Notes: generated from the letters alone by a model not told the origin. DNA of 9,991 nt from JAGOBX01 sp017999075 [NCBI: Candidatus Babelota bacterium] (GCA_017999075.1 JAGOBX010000094.1:1-9991); one strand, 5' to 3'. Positions 1-7,693 are shown, counted from the first letter of the stretch. A program made the numbers and translations.

Positions 1-1
1 A

Positions 2-1372
2 ATAATAGCTATTATTTTGATGCTTTTTTTTAAATTGAACTATTTTATTAATTCTGATCATAACGGTTGGGATTGGTTTTGGCAGAATATTTCAACTCAA
101 TATCTTAGAATGGATTTGTTAAAATGGATTTGGTATATGCACAGCCAGCCGCCAGGGCATAACCTTCTTTTCGGGATATTTATAAAATTATTTTATCCCA
201 ACCAATATCTGATGTTTCAATTATTTTCAATTTTTACAGGCGCGCTGATGATGGTTTTATTATATGAAATTGCCGACTATTTAATAAAATCAAAATTGTT
301 AAAAACTGTATTGATTGCGCTTATTTTTTTTAATCCGGCAGTGTTTCTTTTTGAAAATTATCTGCTTTATACTTTGAACACCGGATTTTTAGTTGTACTT
401 TCGGTCTATTGGGTGATGAAATATACAGTTACTTTTAAAAACGTGTATTTGTATTTATTATTTGCGACGATAAATATTCTGATTCTCTACAGAAGTTCAT
501 TTCATATAATTTTTATTCCTGGTTTACTTTTATATACTTATATTTTTATAACTAATCGAATTAGAACTATATTCATTTGTATACTGATTTCTTCTTTGAG
601 TTTTGGATGGTGTTTAAAAAATTATTTATTATACGGATTTTTCGGAACAAGTAGCTGGTATGGATTAAATATTTATAAATTCATAACTACCGATTTCAAT
701 CAGGAATTAAGAAAAAAGGTTTTAAAACAATCTGATATTCCTTTATTGGTGTCAGAAAATAATCATTTTTACACTGAAGATATAACTAAATTTTCAGTTT
801 ACGGATTTAACAAAAAATCCAGACACGATTTTTTGAATGATAATAATTTTCATAACATAAATATTCCTGATATATCTAAAAAACATTCTGAGGCTGCAGT
901 AAAAGTTATTAAAATTATACCTGAACATTATTTTAAAAATGCAGTTAAAGCATTTATTCTTTTTAATAAGCCGTCTTATACTTACGATCACCTTGAATCA
1001 AATAAGAAAAAAATTAAAAAATTTGTAATCTTTTATAACAATTTGGTTTTTCCGGACAATTATATTTTAAAAAAAATTAATGGAAAAGATATTTATTTTT
1101 TTTCTGGAATTTTATATATTATATCCGGTATTATTATTTTTTATCAAATTTTTTTTCAGTTTTTAGTGAATATTAAACATAAAAAAATATATAGCCCTGA
1201 GTGTATACTTATATCATTTATTTTATTTGTGCTTATTTTTTTCACTTTAATATCTTGTTTTTTTGAAATAGGTGAAAATAACAGGTTCAGGTTTTCTATT
1301 GAACCATTTATATATTTGATATTTTTTTATGTTATAGATGATAAAATAAATTCAAAAAAATGGAACTTTTAA
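2..1372 (+). CDS. GT-C membrane glycosyltransferase (GT39/ArnT-like), 5'-partial
   Basis: Probable inner-membrane enzyme that moves a sugar from a polyprenyl-phosphate donor onto a lipid or glycan on the periplasmic face. The frame stays open to the window edge, and the codons before the first ATG (position 20) encode hydrophobic residues (IIAIIL). TM helix 1 and the true start therefore lie upstream. Counting from that ATG, a loop after TM1 holds D/W-rich residues and then HSQPPGH at about 41-47, resembling the conserved QPP loop of ArnT/PMT-like enzymes. Many hydrophobic spans follow, with a polar segment at roughly 220-350. Near the C-terminus ENNRFRFSIEPF (about 419-430) resembles the E-x-R-[FY]-R-x-x-x-x-P ending of GT39 families. 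It shares LYRSSF (485-502) with the second GT-C gene at 7694. The acceptor and sugar cannot be read from sequence. GT-C class is fairly sure; the exact family is less so. Confidence 0.75.
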   Translation: MIAIILMLFFKLNYFINSDHNGWDWFWQNISTQYLRMDLLKWIWYMHSQPPGHNLLFGIFIKLFYPNQYLMFQLFSIFTGALMMVLLYEIADYLIKSKLLKTVLIALIFFNPAVFLFENYLLYTLNTGFLVVLSVYWVMKYTVTFKNVYLYLLFATINILILYRSSFHIIFIPGLLLYTYIFITNRIRTIFICILISSLSFGWCLKNYLLYGFFGTSSWYGLNIYKFITTDFNQELRKKVLKQSDIPLLVSENNHFYTEDITKFSVYGFNKKSRHDFLNDNNFHNINIPDISKKHSEAAVKVIKIIPEHYFKNAVKAFILFNKPSYTYDHLESNKKKIKKFVIFYNNLVFPDNYILKKINGKDIYFFSGILYIISGIIIFYQIFFQFLVNIKHKKIYSPECILISFILFVLIFFTLISCFFEIGENNRFRFSIEPFIYLIFFYVIDDKINSKKWNF

Positions 1373-1389
1373 AAATAAAACTACTCTTA
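1362..1389 (+). promoter_or_regulatory. Candidate ECF (sigmaE-like) promoter for the sensor-sigma operon
   Basis: GGAACTT at 1362-1368 is followed by exactly 16 nt and TCTTA at 1385-1389. This matches the GGAACTT-N16-TCTnA pattern known for sigmaE-type ECF promoters. It overlaps the last codons of the upstream glycosyltransferase and sits about 65 nt before the sensor ATG. ECF sigma factors commonly activate their own operon, so the position is right. Against it: the region is AT-rich, the -10 match is short, and a sigma70-like TATAAT also occurs at 1420-1425 without a good -35 box. Confidence 0.45.
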
Positions 1390-1454
1390 TATTTATAAAA
1401 TTCAGCAGATTTTTTTGAATATAATAAATTTATAACAAAACGGTTGGTAAGAAA

Positions 1455-1925
1455 ATGAAAAAATATTTTACAGTCAGTCATATAATACTGTTTATAATAA
1501 TTATTGTTTTGGCAGTCTTAAATATAAAACAGAACATAATATTCTGCAAGTATAACGAAAAAAAAACAGGGGGCAAAGATATATCTAAAAAAATAGAATA
1601 TGATTTTAAAACAATTACGAAAAAGATTAATTTTAACGAAGAACAAATTAAATTGGCTGAGTCAATAAAGAATGAATTGATTCTTTTGAGCAAACAGCAG
1701 CGCGAGCTAAAAAATAAAATGCTTAATGAGTTTATTGATTTGTTCAAAAATGATAATTTTGATACAATGGCGCTTTTTGAGAATCATAAGAAAAATCAGG
1801 AAATTTCGACAAGCCAATTTTATTTTATTACAGAAAAATTTAAAGTTTTACACGACAATATTACTGTATTGCAGAGAAACGAATTAGCGGAAATATTCAG
1901 AACAAAATTTAACAAAAAAAAATAG
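1455..1925 (+). CDS. Membrane-anchored periplasmic sensor, Spy/CpxP- or CnrX-like
   Basis: A 156-residue protein with a lysine-containing N-terminus, one hydrophobic helix (about 9-24) and a charged, helix-rich remainder with no other membrane span. The predicted topology is N-in with the C-terminal domain in the periplasm. The helical stretch 60-98 (NEEQIKLAESI...) and a late LHDNITVLQRNEL segment (132-144) resemble the paired helices and LTxxQ region of the Spy/CpxP/CnrX metal- and stress-sensing fold. Only three histidines (9, 111, 133) and one cysteine (31, just past the membrane) are present, so a CnrX-like metal site is possible but not evident. The gene lies 16 nt ahead of the ECF sigma gene, as cnrX lies in the cnrYXH module. 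The likely role is to sense envelope stress or metal and relieve the anti-sigma factor; this rests on fold resemblance and context. A9 abuts its stop codon. Confidence 0.6.
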   Translation: MKKYFTVSHIILFIIIIVLAVLNIKQNIIFCKYNEKKTGGKDISKKIEYDFKTITKKINFNEEQIKLAESIKNELILLSKQQRELKNKMLNEFIDLFKNDNFDTMALFENHKKNQEISTSQFYFITEKFKVLHDNITVLQRNELAEIFRTKFNKKK

Positions 1926-1941
1926 CGCGGAAAATTTTTTA

Positions 1942-2463
1942 ATGGATAATAAACAATTTACGGATATTGTAGAGCAAACAAAAGGCGTGGTTATATCCGC
2001 GTTAAAACAATATTTGAATAAAAATTTGTATGATAAGATCGATGATATAGTTCAGGATATTTATTTGAAAGTCTATAAACAATTGAATGAAAATAAATTT
2101 TTAGGAGAATCAAAAATCAGCACATGGATATATGTGATATCTAAAAATGAAGCGTTTGCTGCGAACAGAAAATATTCTAAAGAAATTAAACTTCGGAAAA
2201 AAATGGAAGAAATGTATATTTTGAATTCAGGAAGTTTTGACGAAGACAGCTATACTGCGGATATGAAACTTGAAAAAGTAAAAAAAATTATTTGTTCGCT
2301 TCCTGAAAAATATAAAGACACATTAAAATTATTTATAAAAGGAAAAAAAGAAAAACAAATTGCCGAAGAATTATCTATAGCTCAAGGAACGGTAAAATCA
2401 AGATTATCAAGAGGAAAACAAATAATTCAAAAAATATTTATTAAAACCGGAGGCGTTGAATGA
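1942..2463 (+). CDS. ECF-family RNA polymerase sigma factor
   Basis: A 173-residue protein with the two-domain layout and usual length of ECF sigma factors. Region 2 carries DDIVQD at 34-39 and STWI at 60-63, followed by the ISKNEAFAANRK helix that would melt and read the -10 element. Region 4 runs from about 110 to 168, with SLPEKYKD at 119-126 and the helix-turn-helix IAEELSIAQGTVKSRLSRGK at 140-159 that reads the -35 element. A charged linker lies between them. The start ATG follows the sensor gene by 16 nt with only a weak ribosome site (GCGGA). The 3' end overlaps the next gene by ATGA, implying translational coupling to its probable anti-sigma factor. It probably drives this operon from the candidate promoter at 1362-1389. 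The class is clear; the ECF subgroup is not assigned. Confidence 0.93.
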   Translation: MDNKQFTDIVEQTKGVVISALKQYLNKNLYDKIDDIVQDIYLKVYKQLNENKFLGESKISTWIYVISKNEAFAANRKYSKEIKLRKKMEEMYILNSGSFDEDSYTADMKLEKVKKIICSLPEKYKDTLKLFIKGKKEKQIAEELSIAQGTVKSRLSRGKQIIQKIFIKTGGVE

Positions 2464-2762
2464 GCCGTTTAGACGATGAATTGGCTAAAAGGTTAAATGA
2501 TAAAGAGTGGAGTAAATTGATTGCTGAAAATGTAATAAATAAATATAATGAGCAAATTTCAATAAAACCCTATTTTAAAATTGCATGGTCAGCAGCAGCT
2601 ATAATAATTCTGTTTGTTACTTTATTTTTTAATTATTATTCTAATGATGCAGTTTCATCTGCGCATCGCATACAGGAATCAGTAGCTAAAGACGTTATTA
2701 ATGATGAACAAATTGATTCAAATATTAATATTACCGAAGAAATTGCTTACCTGTTGAATTAA
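2460..2762 (+). CDS. Probable anti-sigma factor, small single-span membrane protein
   Basis: A 100-residue protein with a charged N-terminal cytoplasmic part (1-38), one hydrophobic helix (about 41-60) and a polar, acidic tail (61-100) predicted to be periplasmic. Its ATG overlaps the sigma stop codon (ATGA). It has a strong Shine-Dalgarno GGAGG at 2449-2453, six bases upstream, so tight stoichiometry with the sigma factor is expected. Layout and context match CnrY-like anti-sigma factors, whose short cytoplasmic segment clasps the sigma factor. It contains no cysteine, so it is not a zinc-binding (HxxxCxxC) anti-sigma factor. No domain is recognised from sequence. The assignment rests on gene order, size and topology. 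A small accessory membrane protein is the alternative. Confidence 0.62.
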   Translation: MSRLDDELAKRLNDKEWSKLIAENVINKYNEQISIKPYFKIAWSAAAIIILFVTLFFNYYSNDAVSSAHRIQESVAKDVINDEQIDSNINITEEIAYLLN

Positions 2763-2801
2763 AAAAAATATTTATTTTAGTTTAATGATAAAGGAATTTT
2801 T

Positions 2802-4244
2802 ATGAAACAATTATTTTTATTTTTTGTTATGACATTATTATTTTCAATAAGTTTGTCTGCTCGGGAGAAATCTGTTATGAAATTAACTCTTGAAGACTGT
2901 TTGAGAGCAGGTTTAAATAACAATTTTGATGTTAAAATTTCAAAAATAAATCTTGAAATTAAAGAACAGGACATTATAAAAAAAGAATCTGAATTTGATC
3001 CTGATTTAAGTGTTTCGCTTGGAAAAAATTCTAATTCTTCAAATCAGAATTATGCTGATTTTTCCATAACTAAAAAGACTCAAATAGGAACAAATTTACA
3101 ATTATCGCATAGTATTGACAGAGATAATTATAATAGTTCATTCGGAGGTTCTTCGTATAATTCCAATATGGAATTTAAAATTGTCCAACCTCTTTTGAAA
3201 AATGCCGGAAAAACAGTTAATACTGTATTTTTAAAAATAGAAAACAATAATAAAGTTATTTCAGAAAACGATTTGACTGAAAAAATAATGCAGTTATCTG
3301 CAAATATAGAAAAAAAATATTGGGATTTAGTTTATTATGTGGAATTGTTGGAGCTGAAAAAACAAAATTTAAAATTAGCTGAAGATTTGCTTGAAAATAA
3401 TAAAAAACAGGTTATGCTTGGATCTCTTGCTCCTGTTGAAATAACTCGCGCTGCAGCCGGAGCAGCAAATAGAGAAGAAGGAATAATTACCGCTGAAAAT
3501 AGTTTAAATGGAATAAGAGATGATTTATTAAATCTTATGAATATTGCAGATACTTATATATCCTGGAATGGTGAGCTTTTTCCTGAAGATAAACCTTCAA
3601 TTACCGAATCAATTCCTGATTTGAAAGAATCAGTGGATTTCGCTTTTTCAAATCTGCCTGAATATTTGACATTCAAAAAAAAACTTGAAAACAGTTCGTT
3701 GAAAATTGAATATTACAAAAATCAGGAACTGCCTGCTATTGATCTGGAGACTACTTTCAAGCTGAATGGGATTGATGGGACTTGGGTTAATTCATACGAA
3801 GAAATGAGTGATTATGACAATAAATCGTGGTCACTAAAATTTGGATTTAAGATACCTATAGGTGATAGATACAATAAATCGACAATAAAACAGGAAAAAT
3901 TAATTAATGCGCAGTTAGTTTTTGAATTTAAAAAATTAGAGCAAAATATTATATTGAATATCAAATCCCGAATACGTGAAATTGGGGCGACTTTAAAAAG
4001 AATATCTTCCGCAAAGAAAGCTTACGAACTTGCGCAGGAAAATTATAAAATTGAATTGAAACGCTTTGAGTTAAACCAATCTACAACTTATGACGTATTG
4101 GAATTCCAGGAAGCTTTAATGGAAGCTCAAACTAATTTACTTAAAGCAATAACAGATAATCAGAAAGCTGTAACAGAATACAGATTAGTTGCAGGAAAAA
4201 CACTTTTAGAGAATAAGTTGTTAACTGAATTTGAAGAAAAATGA
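2802..4244 (+). CDS. TolC-family outer-membrane efflux protein
   Basis: A 480-residue protein of usual TolC/OEP length that would form the outer-membrane and periplasmic exit duct of a tripartite pump. Residues 1-20 form a signal peptide (short Lys start, FLFFVMTLLFSISLSA core). The mature part has the family's two-fold internal repeat. Each half has a starting helix (LTLEDCLRAGLNNNFDVKI; later VDFAFSNLPEYLTFKKKLE), a beta-strand pair (DPDLSVSLG; SWSLKFGFKIPIGDR), and a long charged coiled-coil pair. The last helices (ENYKIELKRFELNQSTTYDVLEFQEAL) are typical OEP sequence. The start follows AAGGA at 2791-2795 by six bases. It stands 39 nt after the anti-sigma gene and 62 nt before the adaptor gene, so it is probably the first structural gene of the sigma-controlled efflux operon. 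Substrate unknown. Confidence 0.92.
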   Translation: MKQLFLFFVMTLLFSISLSAREKSVMKLTLEDCLRAGLNNNFDVKISKINLEIKEQDIIKKESEFDPDLSVSLGKNSNSSNQNYADFSITKKTQIGTNLQLSHSIDRDNYNSSFGGSSYNSNMEFKIVQPLLKNAGKTVNTVFLKIENNNKVISENDLTEKIMQLSANIEKKYWDLVYYVELLELKKQNLKLAEDLLENNKKQVMLGSLAPVEITRAAAGAANREEGIITAENSLNGIRDDLLNLMNIADTYISWNGELFPEDKPSITESIPDLKESVDFAFSNLPEYLTFKKKLENSSLKIEYYKNQELPAIDLETTFKLNGIDGTWVNSYEEMSDYDNKSWSLKFGFKIPIGDRYNKSTIKQEKLINAQLVFEFKKLEQNIILNIKSRIREIGATLKRISSAKKAYELAQENYKIELKRFELNQSTTYDVLEFQEALMEAQTNLLKAITDNQKAVTEYRLVAGKTLLENKLLTEFEEK

Positions 4245-4294
4245 TTTATATCTGCTTATAAAGTTGATGTTACAGAAATATAATTTAGTATGAA

Positions 4295-4300
4295 AAGGTG
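4295..4300 (+). promoter_or_regulatory. Shine-Dalgarno that fixes the adaptor start
   Basis: AAGGTG lies six bases before ATG 4307. It overlaps the alternative GTG codon at 4298, so that GTG cannot be the start, and 4307 is chosen. The same site lies inside a seven-codon reading frame (4290-4310) whose TGA overlaps the adaptor ATG. Confidence 0.7.
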
Positions 4301-4306
4301 CTACAT

Positions 4307-5671
4307 ATGAAAAAAAAAGTTATATATATCGCGATATCAGTTTTGATAATAATTTCGGCAGTTTATCTTTATATAAAACAAAAAAATAAAAATGTATCAG
4401 AAAATATTAGTTTGTCGCAGAAATTTGGAGAAGTGATTAGTGGAGATTTATATGTAACTGTCAATTCGACAGGAGTAGCTGAACCGAATTTAGTTGTTGA
4501 AGTAAAGTCTAAAGCTGGAGGAGAAATAATAAAAATTCCGTTTGAAGAAGGAGATGAGGTGAAACAGGGAGATTTACTTTTGGAATTAAATCCTGTTGAT
4601 GAACAGAGAAATTTAAGCAAAGCAGAAGCAGGAGTGCAGGAAGCTGAAGCGAGTTTATCTATAGCCAAATTTAATTTAAGTATTGCGCAGGCAAATTATG
4701 AAAATTCTAAAGTAACCATTGAATCCTCATTGAAATCTGCTAAAGCTGCTTTTGAAGAAGCAAAACAAAAATTTTTAAGAAATGAACAGTTATTTAAAGA
4801 AAAATTAATTTCAACCGAACAGCTTGAAACATTGAAAAAATCATTTATTGTTGCAGAATCGCAGTATAATCAGTCTTTAGCCGACAGTTATACTTTGGTA
4901 ATAAAGGAAAAAGATATAAGCATAAGCAGAGACAGAATCAAAACTGCTGAAGCAGGTTTGATAAAAGCAGAATTGACATTGAAAGATGCAAAAGAGAGGA
5001 TTAAAGAAACCAAAATATATGCGCCTATGAATGGAGTAATAATTCAAAGAAATGTTGCTGAAGGACAGATAATATCGTCTGCAACTTCAAATGCCGGCGG
5101 CGGAACATTACTTATGAAACTTGCGGATATTTCAAGCATATACGTAGTTGCGGACATAGATGAAAGCGATATAGGTCAGATTGAACCTGAACAGGAAGTA
5201 TCGATTACTGTTGATGCTTATAAAAAAAAAAAATTTACAGGTATGGTCGAACGTATAAAACCTCTTGGAGTTGATAATAGTAATATAACAGTTTTTAAAG
5301 TGAAAATAAAAGTTACGGATGAGGATGCAAAATTGTTATTATCGGGAATGACTGCAAATGTAGAAATTCTTGTTGACGGGAAAGAAGATATTTTGTATGT
5401 TCCGTATCAGGCAGTAAAATCTAAACGCGGAAAAAACGGCATTTATATTGCAGGATCTCCCTCCAAAAACGCAAAATCCGAGTACAAATTTATTGAAGTT
5501 AAAACAGGCATAACAAATGGAGAATTTATAGAAATAGCATCTGATGAAATTTCTGAAGGAACAAAAGTTTTTCTTGAAAATCCTGAAAAAATAAATTTGA
5601 AAAAATCCGAAAATAAAAGTATACTTCCTGTTGGTCCGAATCAGAGGCGCAACAGCAGGCGGAATCGGTGA
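4307..5671 (+). CDS. MacA/HlyD-type periplasmic adaptor (membrane fusion protein)
   Basis: A 454-residue adaptor that would link an inner-membrane ABC transporter to the TolC-type channel. An N-terminal anchor helix spans about 5-23. The first half of the lipoyl/barrel domain follows at 56-97, with GGEIIKIPFEEGDEVKQGDLLLELNP at its core. A long alpha-helical hairpin at about 98-235 is rich in Ala, Glu, Lys and Gln and would meet the channel tips. The second lipoyl half starts near 236 (IYAPMNGVI, then NVAEGQIIS). Beta-barrel and membrane-proximal domains follow (VVADIDESDIGQIEPEQEV; LLLSGMTANVEILVDG; LYVPYQAV). The tail is Arg/Asn-rich. This domain order is that of MacA and related ABC-linked adaptors, rather than RND-only ones. 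A run of twelve A residues (5222-5233) encodes Lys306-309. Flanking channel and ATPase genes support the role. Confidence 0.9.
   Translation: MKKKVIYIAISVLIIISAVYLYIKQKNKNVSENISLSQKFGEVISGDLYVTVNSTGVAEPNLVVEVKSKAGGEIIKIPFEEGDEVKQGDLLLELNPVDEQRNLSKAEAGVQEAEASLSIAKFNLSIAQANYENSKVTIESSLKSAKAAFEEAKQKFLRNEQLFKEKLISTEQLETLKKSFIVAESQYNQSLADSYTLVIKEKDISISRDRIKTAEAGLIKAELTLKDAKERIKETKIYAPMNGVIIQRNVAEGQIISSATSNAGGGTLLMKLADISSIYVVADIDESDIGQIEPEQEVSITVDAYKKKKFTGMVERIKPLGVDNSNITVFKVKIKVTDEDAKLLLSGMTANVEILVDGKEDILYVPYQAVKSKRGKNGIYIAGSPSKNAKSEYKFIEVKTGITNGEFIEIASDEISEGTKVFLENPEKINLKKSENKSILPVGPNQRRNSRRNR
5222..5233 (+). repeat. A12 homopolymer inside the adaptor gene
   Basis: Twelve consecutive A residues encode four lysines (about residues 306-309) in frame. 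It is the longest mononucleotide run I found in the window. Such runs are known sites of polymerase slippage and, in AT-rich genomes, of transcript length variation. Whether it varies here is unknown. Confidence 0.9.
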
Positions 5672-5740
5672 GCATATTAAAAAAAATTGTTTGAAATATT
5701 TTTTATATAACAAGTATTGCTGGATAATAAATAAAAAATT

Positions 5741-6415
5741 ATGGGTATAATCAAACTTAAAGAAATAACCAAAAAATATATATTGGGAAAAATAGAATTA
5801 GAAGCGCTGAGAGGAATAAATCTTACAATAAACAGCGGAGAATTTCTTTCAATAATGGGGCATTCAGGGAGCGGAAAATCAACAATGATGAGCATACTGG
5901 GATGTCTTGACTCTCCCACTTCAGGAGAATATTATCTTGATAATGAAGATGTGTCAAAATTAAGTGAAAATTATCTTGCTGATATAAGAAATAAAAAAAT
6001 CGGATTTGTATTTCAAACTTTTAATCTTATGTCTAATTTAACTGCATTTCAAAATGCTCAATTGCCTCTGCTGTACGGTAAATATCATGACTCTAAAAAA
6101 GCTCCTGAAGAAGCTTTGGAAATAGTTGGGCTGAAACACAGAAAAAATCATAAACCATCGGAATTATCCGGAGGAGAACGGCAGCGCGTTGCTATAGCAA
6201 GAGCAATAGTAACTAAACCTTCAATTATAATGGCAGACGAACCGACTGGGAATCTGGATACCAATACCGGAAACCAGATTATGGATATTTTTACAGAACT
6301 CCATAAAAATGGAGCTACTATAATTCTGGTTACCCATGAACCGGATATAGCAAAGTATTCTAAAAGAATTGTTGTACTCAAAGACGGACAGATTGTCAAT
6401 GATGAGAAAAACTAA
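5741..6415 (+). CDS. ABC transporter ATPase, MacB/LolD class
   Basis: A 224-residue stand-alone nucleotide-binding subunit that would power an inner-membrane permease. All catalytic motifs are intact: Walker [10 protein letters not shown] (40-48), Q-loop Gln92 in FVFQTFNL, signature LSGGERQR (142-149), Walker B IIMADEP (162-168) with Glu167, D-loop GNLD, and H-loop His199 in VTHEP. The wording [21 protein letters not shown] and [10 protein letters not shown] is characteristic of the LolD/MacB/FtsE-type group that pairs with FtsX-like (MacB_PCD) permeases. The start has no good ribosome site but fits the conserved N-terminus. The gene follows the adaptor by 69 nt, as in macA-macB-like operons. 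Oddity: no permease follows. The next gene is a glycosyltransferase whose start lies within the last codons of this gene. ATPase assignment is very secure; the physiological partner is unknown. Confidence 0.95.
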   Translation: MGIIKLKEITKKYILGKIELEALRGINLTINSGEFLSIMGHSGSGKSTMMSILGCLDSPTSGEYYLDNEDVSKLSENYLADIRNKKIGFVFQTFNLMSNLTAFQNAQLPLLYGKYHDSKKAPEEALEIVGLKHRKNHKPSELSGGERQRVAIARAIVTKPSIIMADEPTGNLDTNTGNQIMDIFTELHKNGATIILVTHEPDIAKYSKRIVVLKDGQIVNDEKN

Positions 6416-7649
6416 TACCGGACTATTTAAATGCTTAAATATAATTTTTGGCTTGATAGATAAAATAATTTTTTATAATCTGACAATTGAACCTGAAATT
6501 TGTTCCAGTACGAGAAACCGCTTAAAACTCAAAGATTATCAAACATCTTATTTGAATTTTAAAAAAAAATTTTTCCAAAATTTAAACTTTGTTCTAAATC
6601 CGGTTGAACGCGGTAGAAAATTATATCAGTTTTCACCGTCATTTATGAAACATGACGGAGTCGGCAATTTAGGGGTATTCCTGGATAAAAAATTTCAAAA
6701 AAAAGGATTTATTACTAAAATGTTTGCCATTGATTTTAATAAAGAATTGTACAGAAATATCAGTGATATAACAGAATTTAAAAATGATTTGAAACCTAAA
6801 GATATTGTTGTTCTGCATTATACCGGAGATTCTGAAATTAATAATATAGCAGCAAATTTGAAATGTGAAAAATGGTTTTTTTATCATAATGTAACCCCGT
6901 CTCATTATTTTAAGAATTATAACAGGGATATTTACGAACTTACCCTTAAAGGCAGGGAAAAACTTTTTTCATATAAAGATAAGTTTAACAAATCCGTCAC
7001 CTGGTCGGAATTCAATGCTGATGAATTGAGAACAATAGGTTTTAAAAATGTGAATGTGGAGCCATTGCCCAAAGATTTTAATATGCTTGATTCAGAAGTA
7101 GACAATGATTTATATGAAAAATACAATGATGGATATTTTAATATTATTTTTGTGGGAAGAATTCTTCCATATAAAAATTATAAATTTTTAATTGATTGTT
7201 ATAATGAATTTAAAACTAAATTTTGTCCGAAATCAAGGTTGCTGCTTCCCGGAGTTTTTGATGATACTAAATATAAGGAAGAAATTGACAATTTTATCGT
7301 TTTGAATAAAATTAATGACATTGTATTTTTCGGAAGAATTGAACAAAATAAATTGAACGCGCTATATAAAGTTTCAAATTTGTTTTTATGCGTGAGCGGT
7401 CACGAAGGATACTGTATGCCTATAATAGAAGCAATGTATTTCGGAATACCGATAATCGCGCTGAATAATGGGGCAGTTAAGGAAACAGTTTCTTGTGGAG
7501 GAATAATTCTTGATTCCAACACTGATAAAAAAAATATAGCGAATGAAATTTACAATATATATTCTTCAGAAAAACTGAAAAATAAATTTTTGTTGAATCA
7601 AAAAAAAATATTGTTAGACAGATATTTTAATTATGATTTTAACGATTAA
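6402..7649 (+). CDS. GT4-family (GT-B fold) glycosyltransferase with N-terminal extension
   Basis: A 415-residue cytoplasmic glycosyltransferase. The recognisable GT-B start, [19 protein letters not shown], begins only near residue 71. The first 70 residues are a basic, partly hydrophobic segment ([16 protein letters not shown]) of no recognised family. The C-terminal Rossmann domain shows [14 protein letters not shown] from about residue 251. The GT4 E-x7-E nucleotide-sugar motif is Glu335...Glu343 within [13 protein letters not shown], followed by [15 protein letters not shown]. It probably adds a sugar from a nucleotide or lipid donor to a surface glycan; the specificity is not readable. 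ATG 6402 (or 6399) overlaps the ATPase gene by 14-17 nt, suggesting translational coupling. No strong ribosome site is visible. The longer TTG frame from 6369 is judged unlikely. A start inside the extension is possible if those residues are not translated. Confidence 0.87.
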   Translation: MRKTNTGLFKCLNIIFGLIDKIIFYNLTIEPEICSSTRNRLKLKDYQTSYLNFKKKFFQNLNFVLNPVERGRKLYQFSPSFMKHDGVGNLGVFLDKKFQKKGFITKMFAIDFNKELYRNISDITEFKNDLKPKDIVVLHYTGDSEINNIAANLKCEKWFFYHNVTPSHYFKNYNRDIYELTLKGREKLFSYKDKFNKSVTWSEFNADELRTIGFKNVNVEPLPKDFNMLDSEVDNDLYEKYNDGYFNIIFVGRILPYKNYKFLIDCYNEFKTKFCPKSRLLLPGVFDDTKYKEEIDNFIVLNKINDIVFFGRIEQNKLNALYKVSNLFLCVSGHEGYCMPIIEAMYFGIPIIALNNGAVKETVSCGGIILDSNTDKKNIANEIYNIYSSEKLKNKFLLNQKKILLDRYFNYDFND

Positions 7650-7677
7650 AAAAATCGGAGTTCAATAATTTATATTT

Positions 7678-7683
7678 GAGGTG
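7678..7683 (+). promoter_or_regulatory. Shine-Dalgarno supporting a TTG start
   Basis: GAGGTG at 7678-7683 lies ten bases before TTG 7694. An in-frame stop codon (TGA at 7682-7684) rules out a longer product, and no ATG occurs near, so TTG is the best start for the next gene. Confidence 0.6.
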
Positions 7684-7693
7684 AATTTATATT

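Noticed and set aside
1373-1454. Possible terminator or riboswitch between the first GT-C gene and the sensor gene
   Set aside because: No GC-containing stem or known aptamer pattern was found. Only the ECF-like promoter boxes stand out.
4279-4284. TATAAT between the channel and adaptor genes
   Set aside because: No matching -35 box is found at 16-18 nt, and such hexamers arise often by chance in this composition.
5339-5713. 124-codon open frame on the minus strand (and other minus-strand frames at 4369-4668, 5677-5919, 6148-6399)
   Set aside because: They lie opposite well-supported genes, show no recognisable domain, and are expected from AT-rich coding DNA.
6369-6401. Longer TTG-initiated form of the GT4 gene
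   Set aside because: It would begin deep inside the conserved end of the ATPase gene and lacks a ribosome site. ATG 6399/6402 is nearer to the usual overlap.
6416-6620. Search for a remnant of an FtsX/MacB permease in the start of the GT4 gene
   Set aside because: No frame showed the usual permease N-terminal helix or the following periplasmic-domain sequence, so no pseudogene is claimed.
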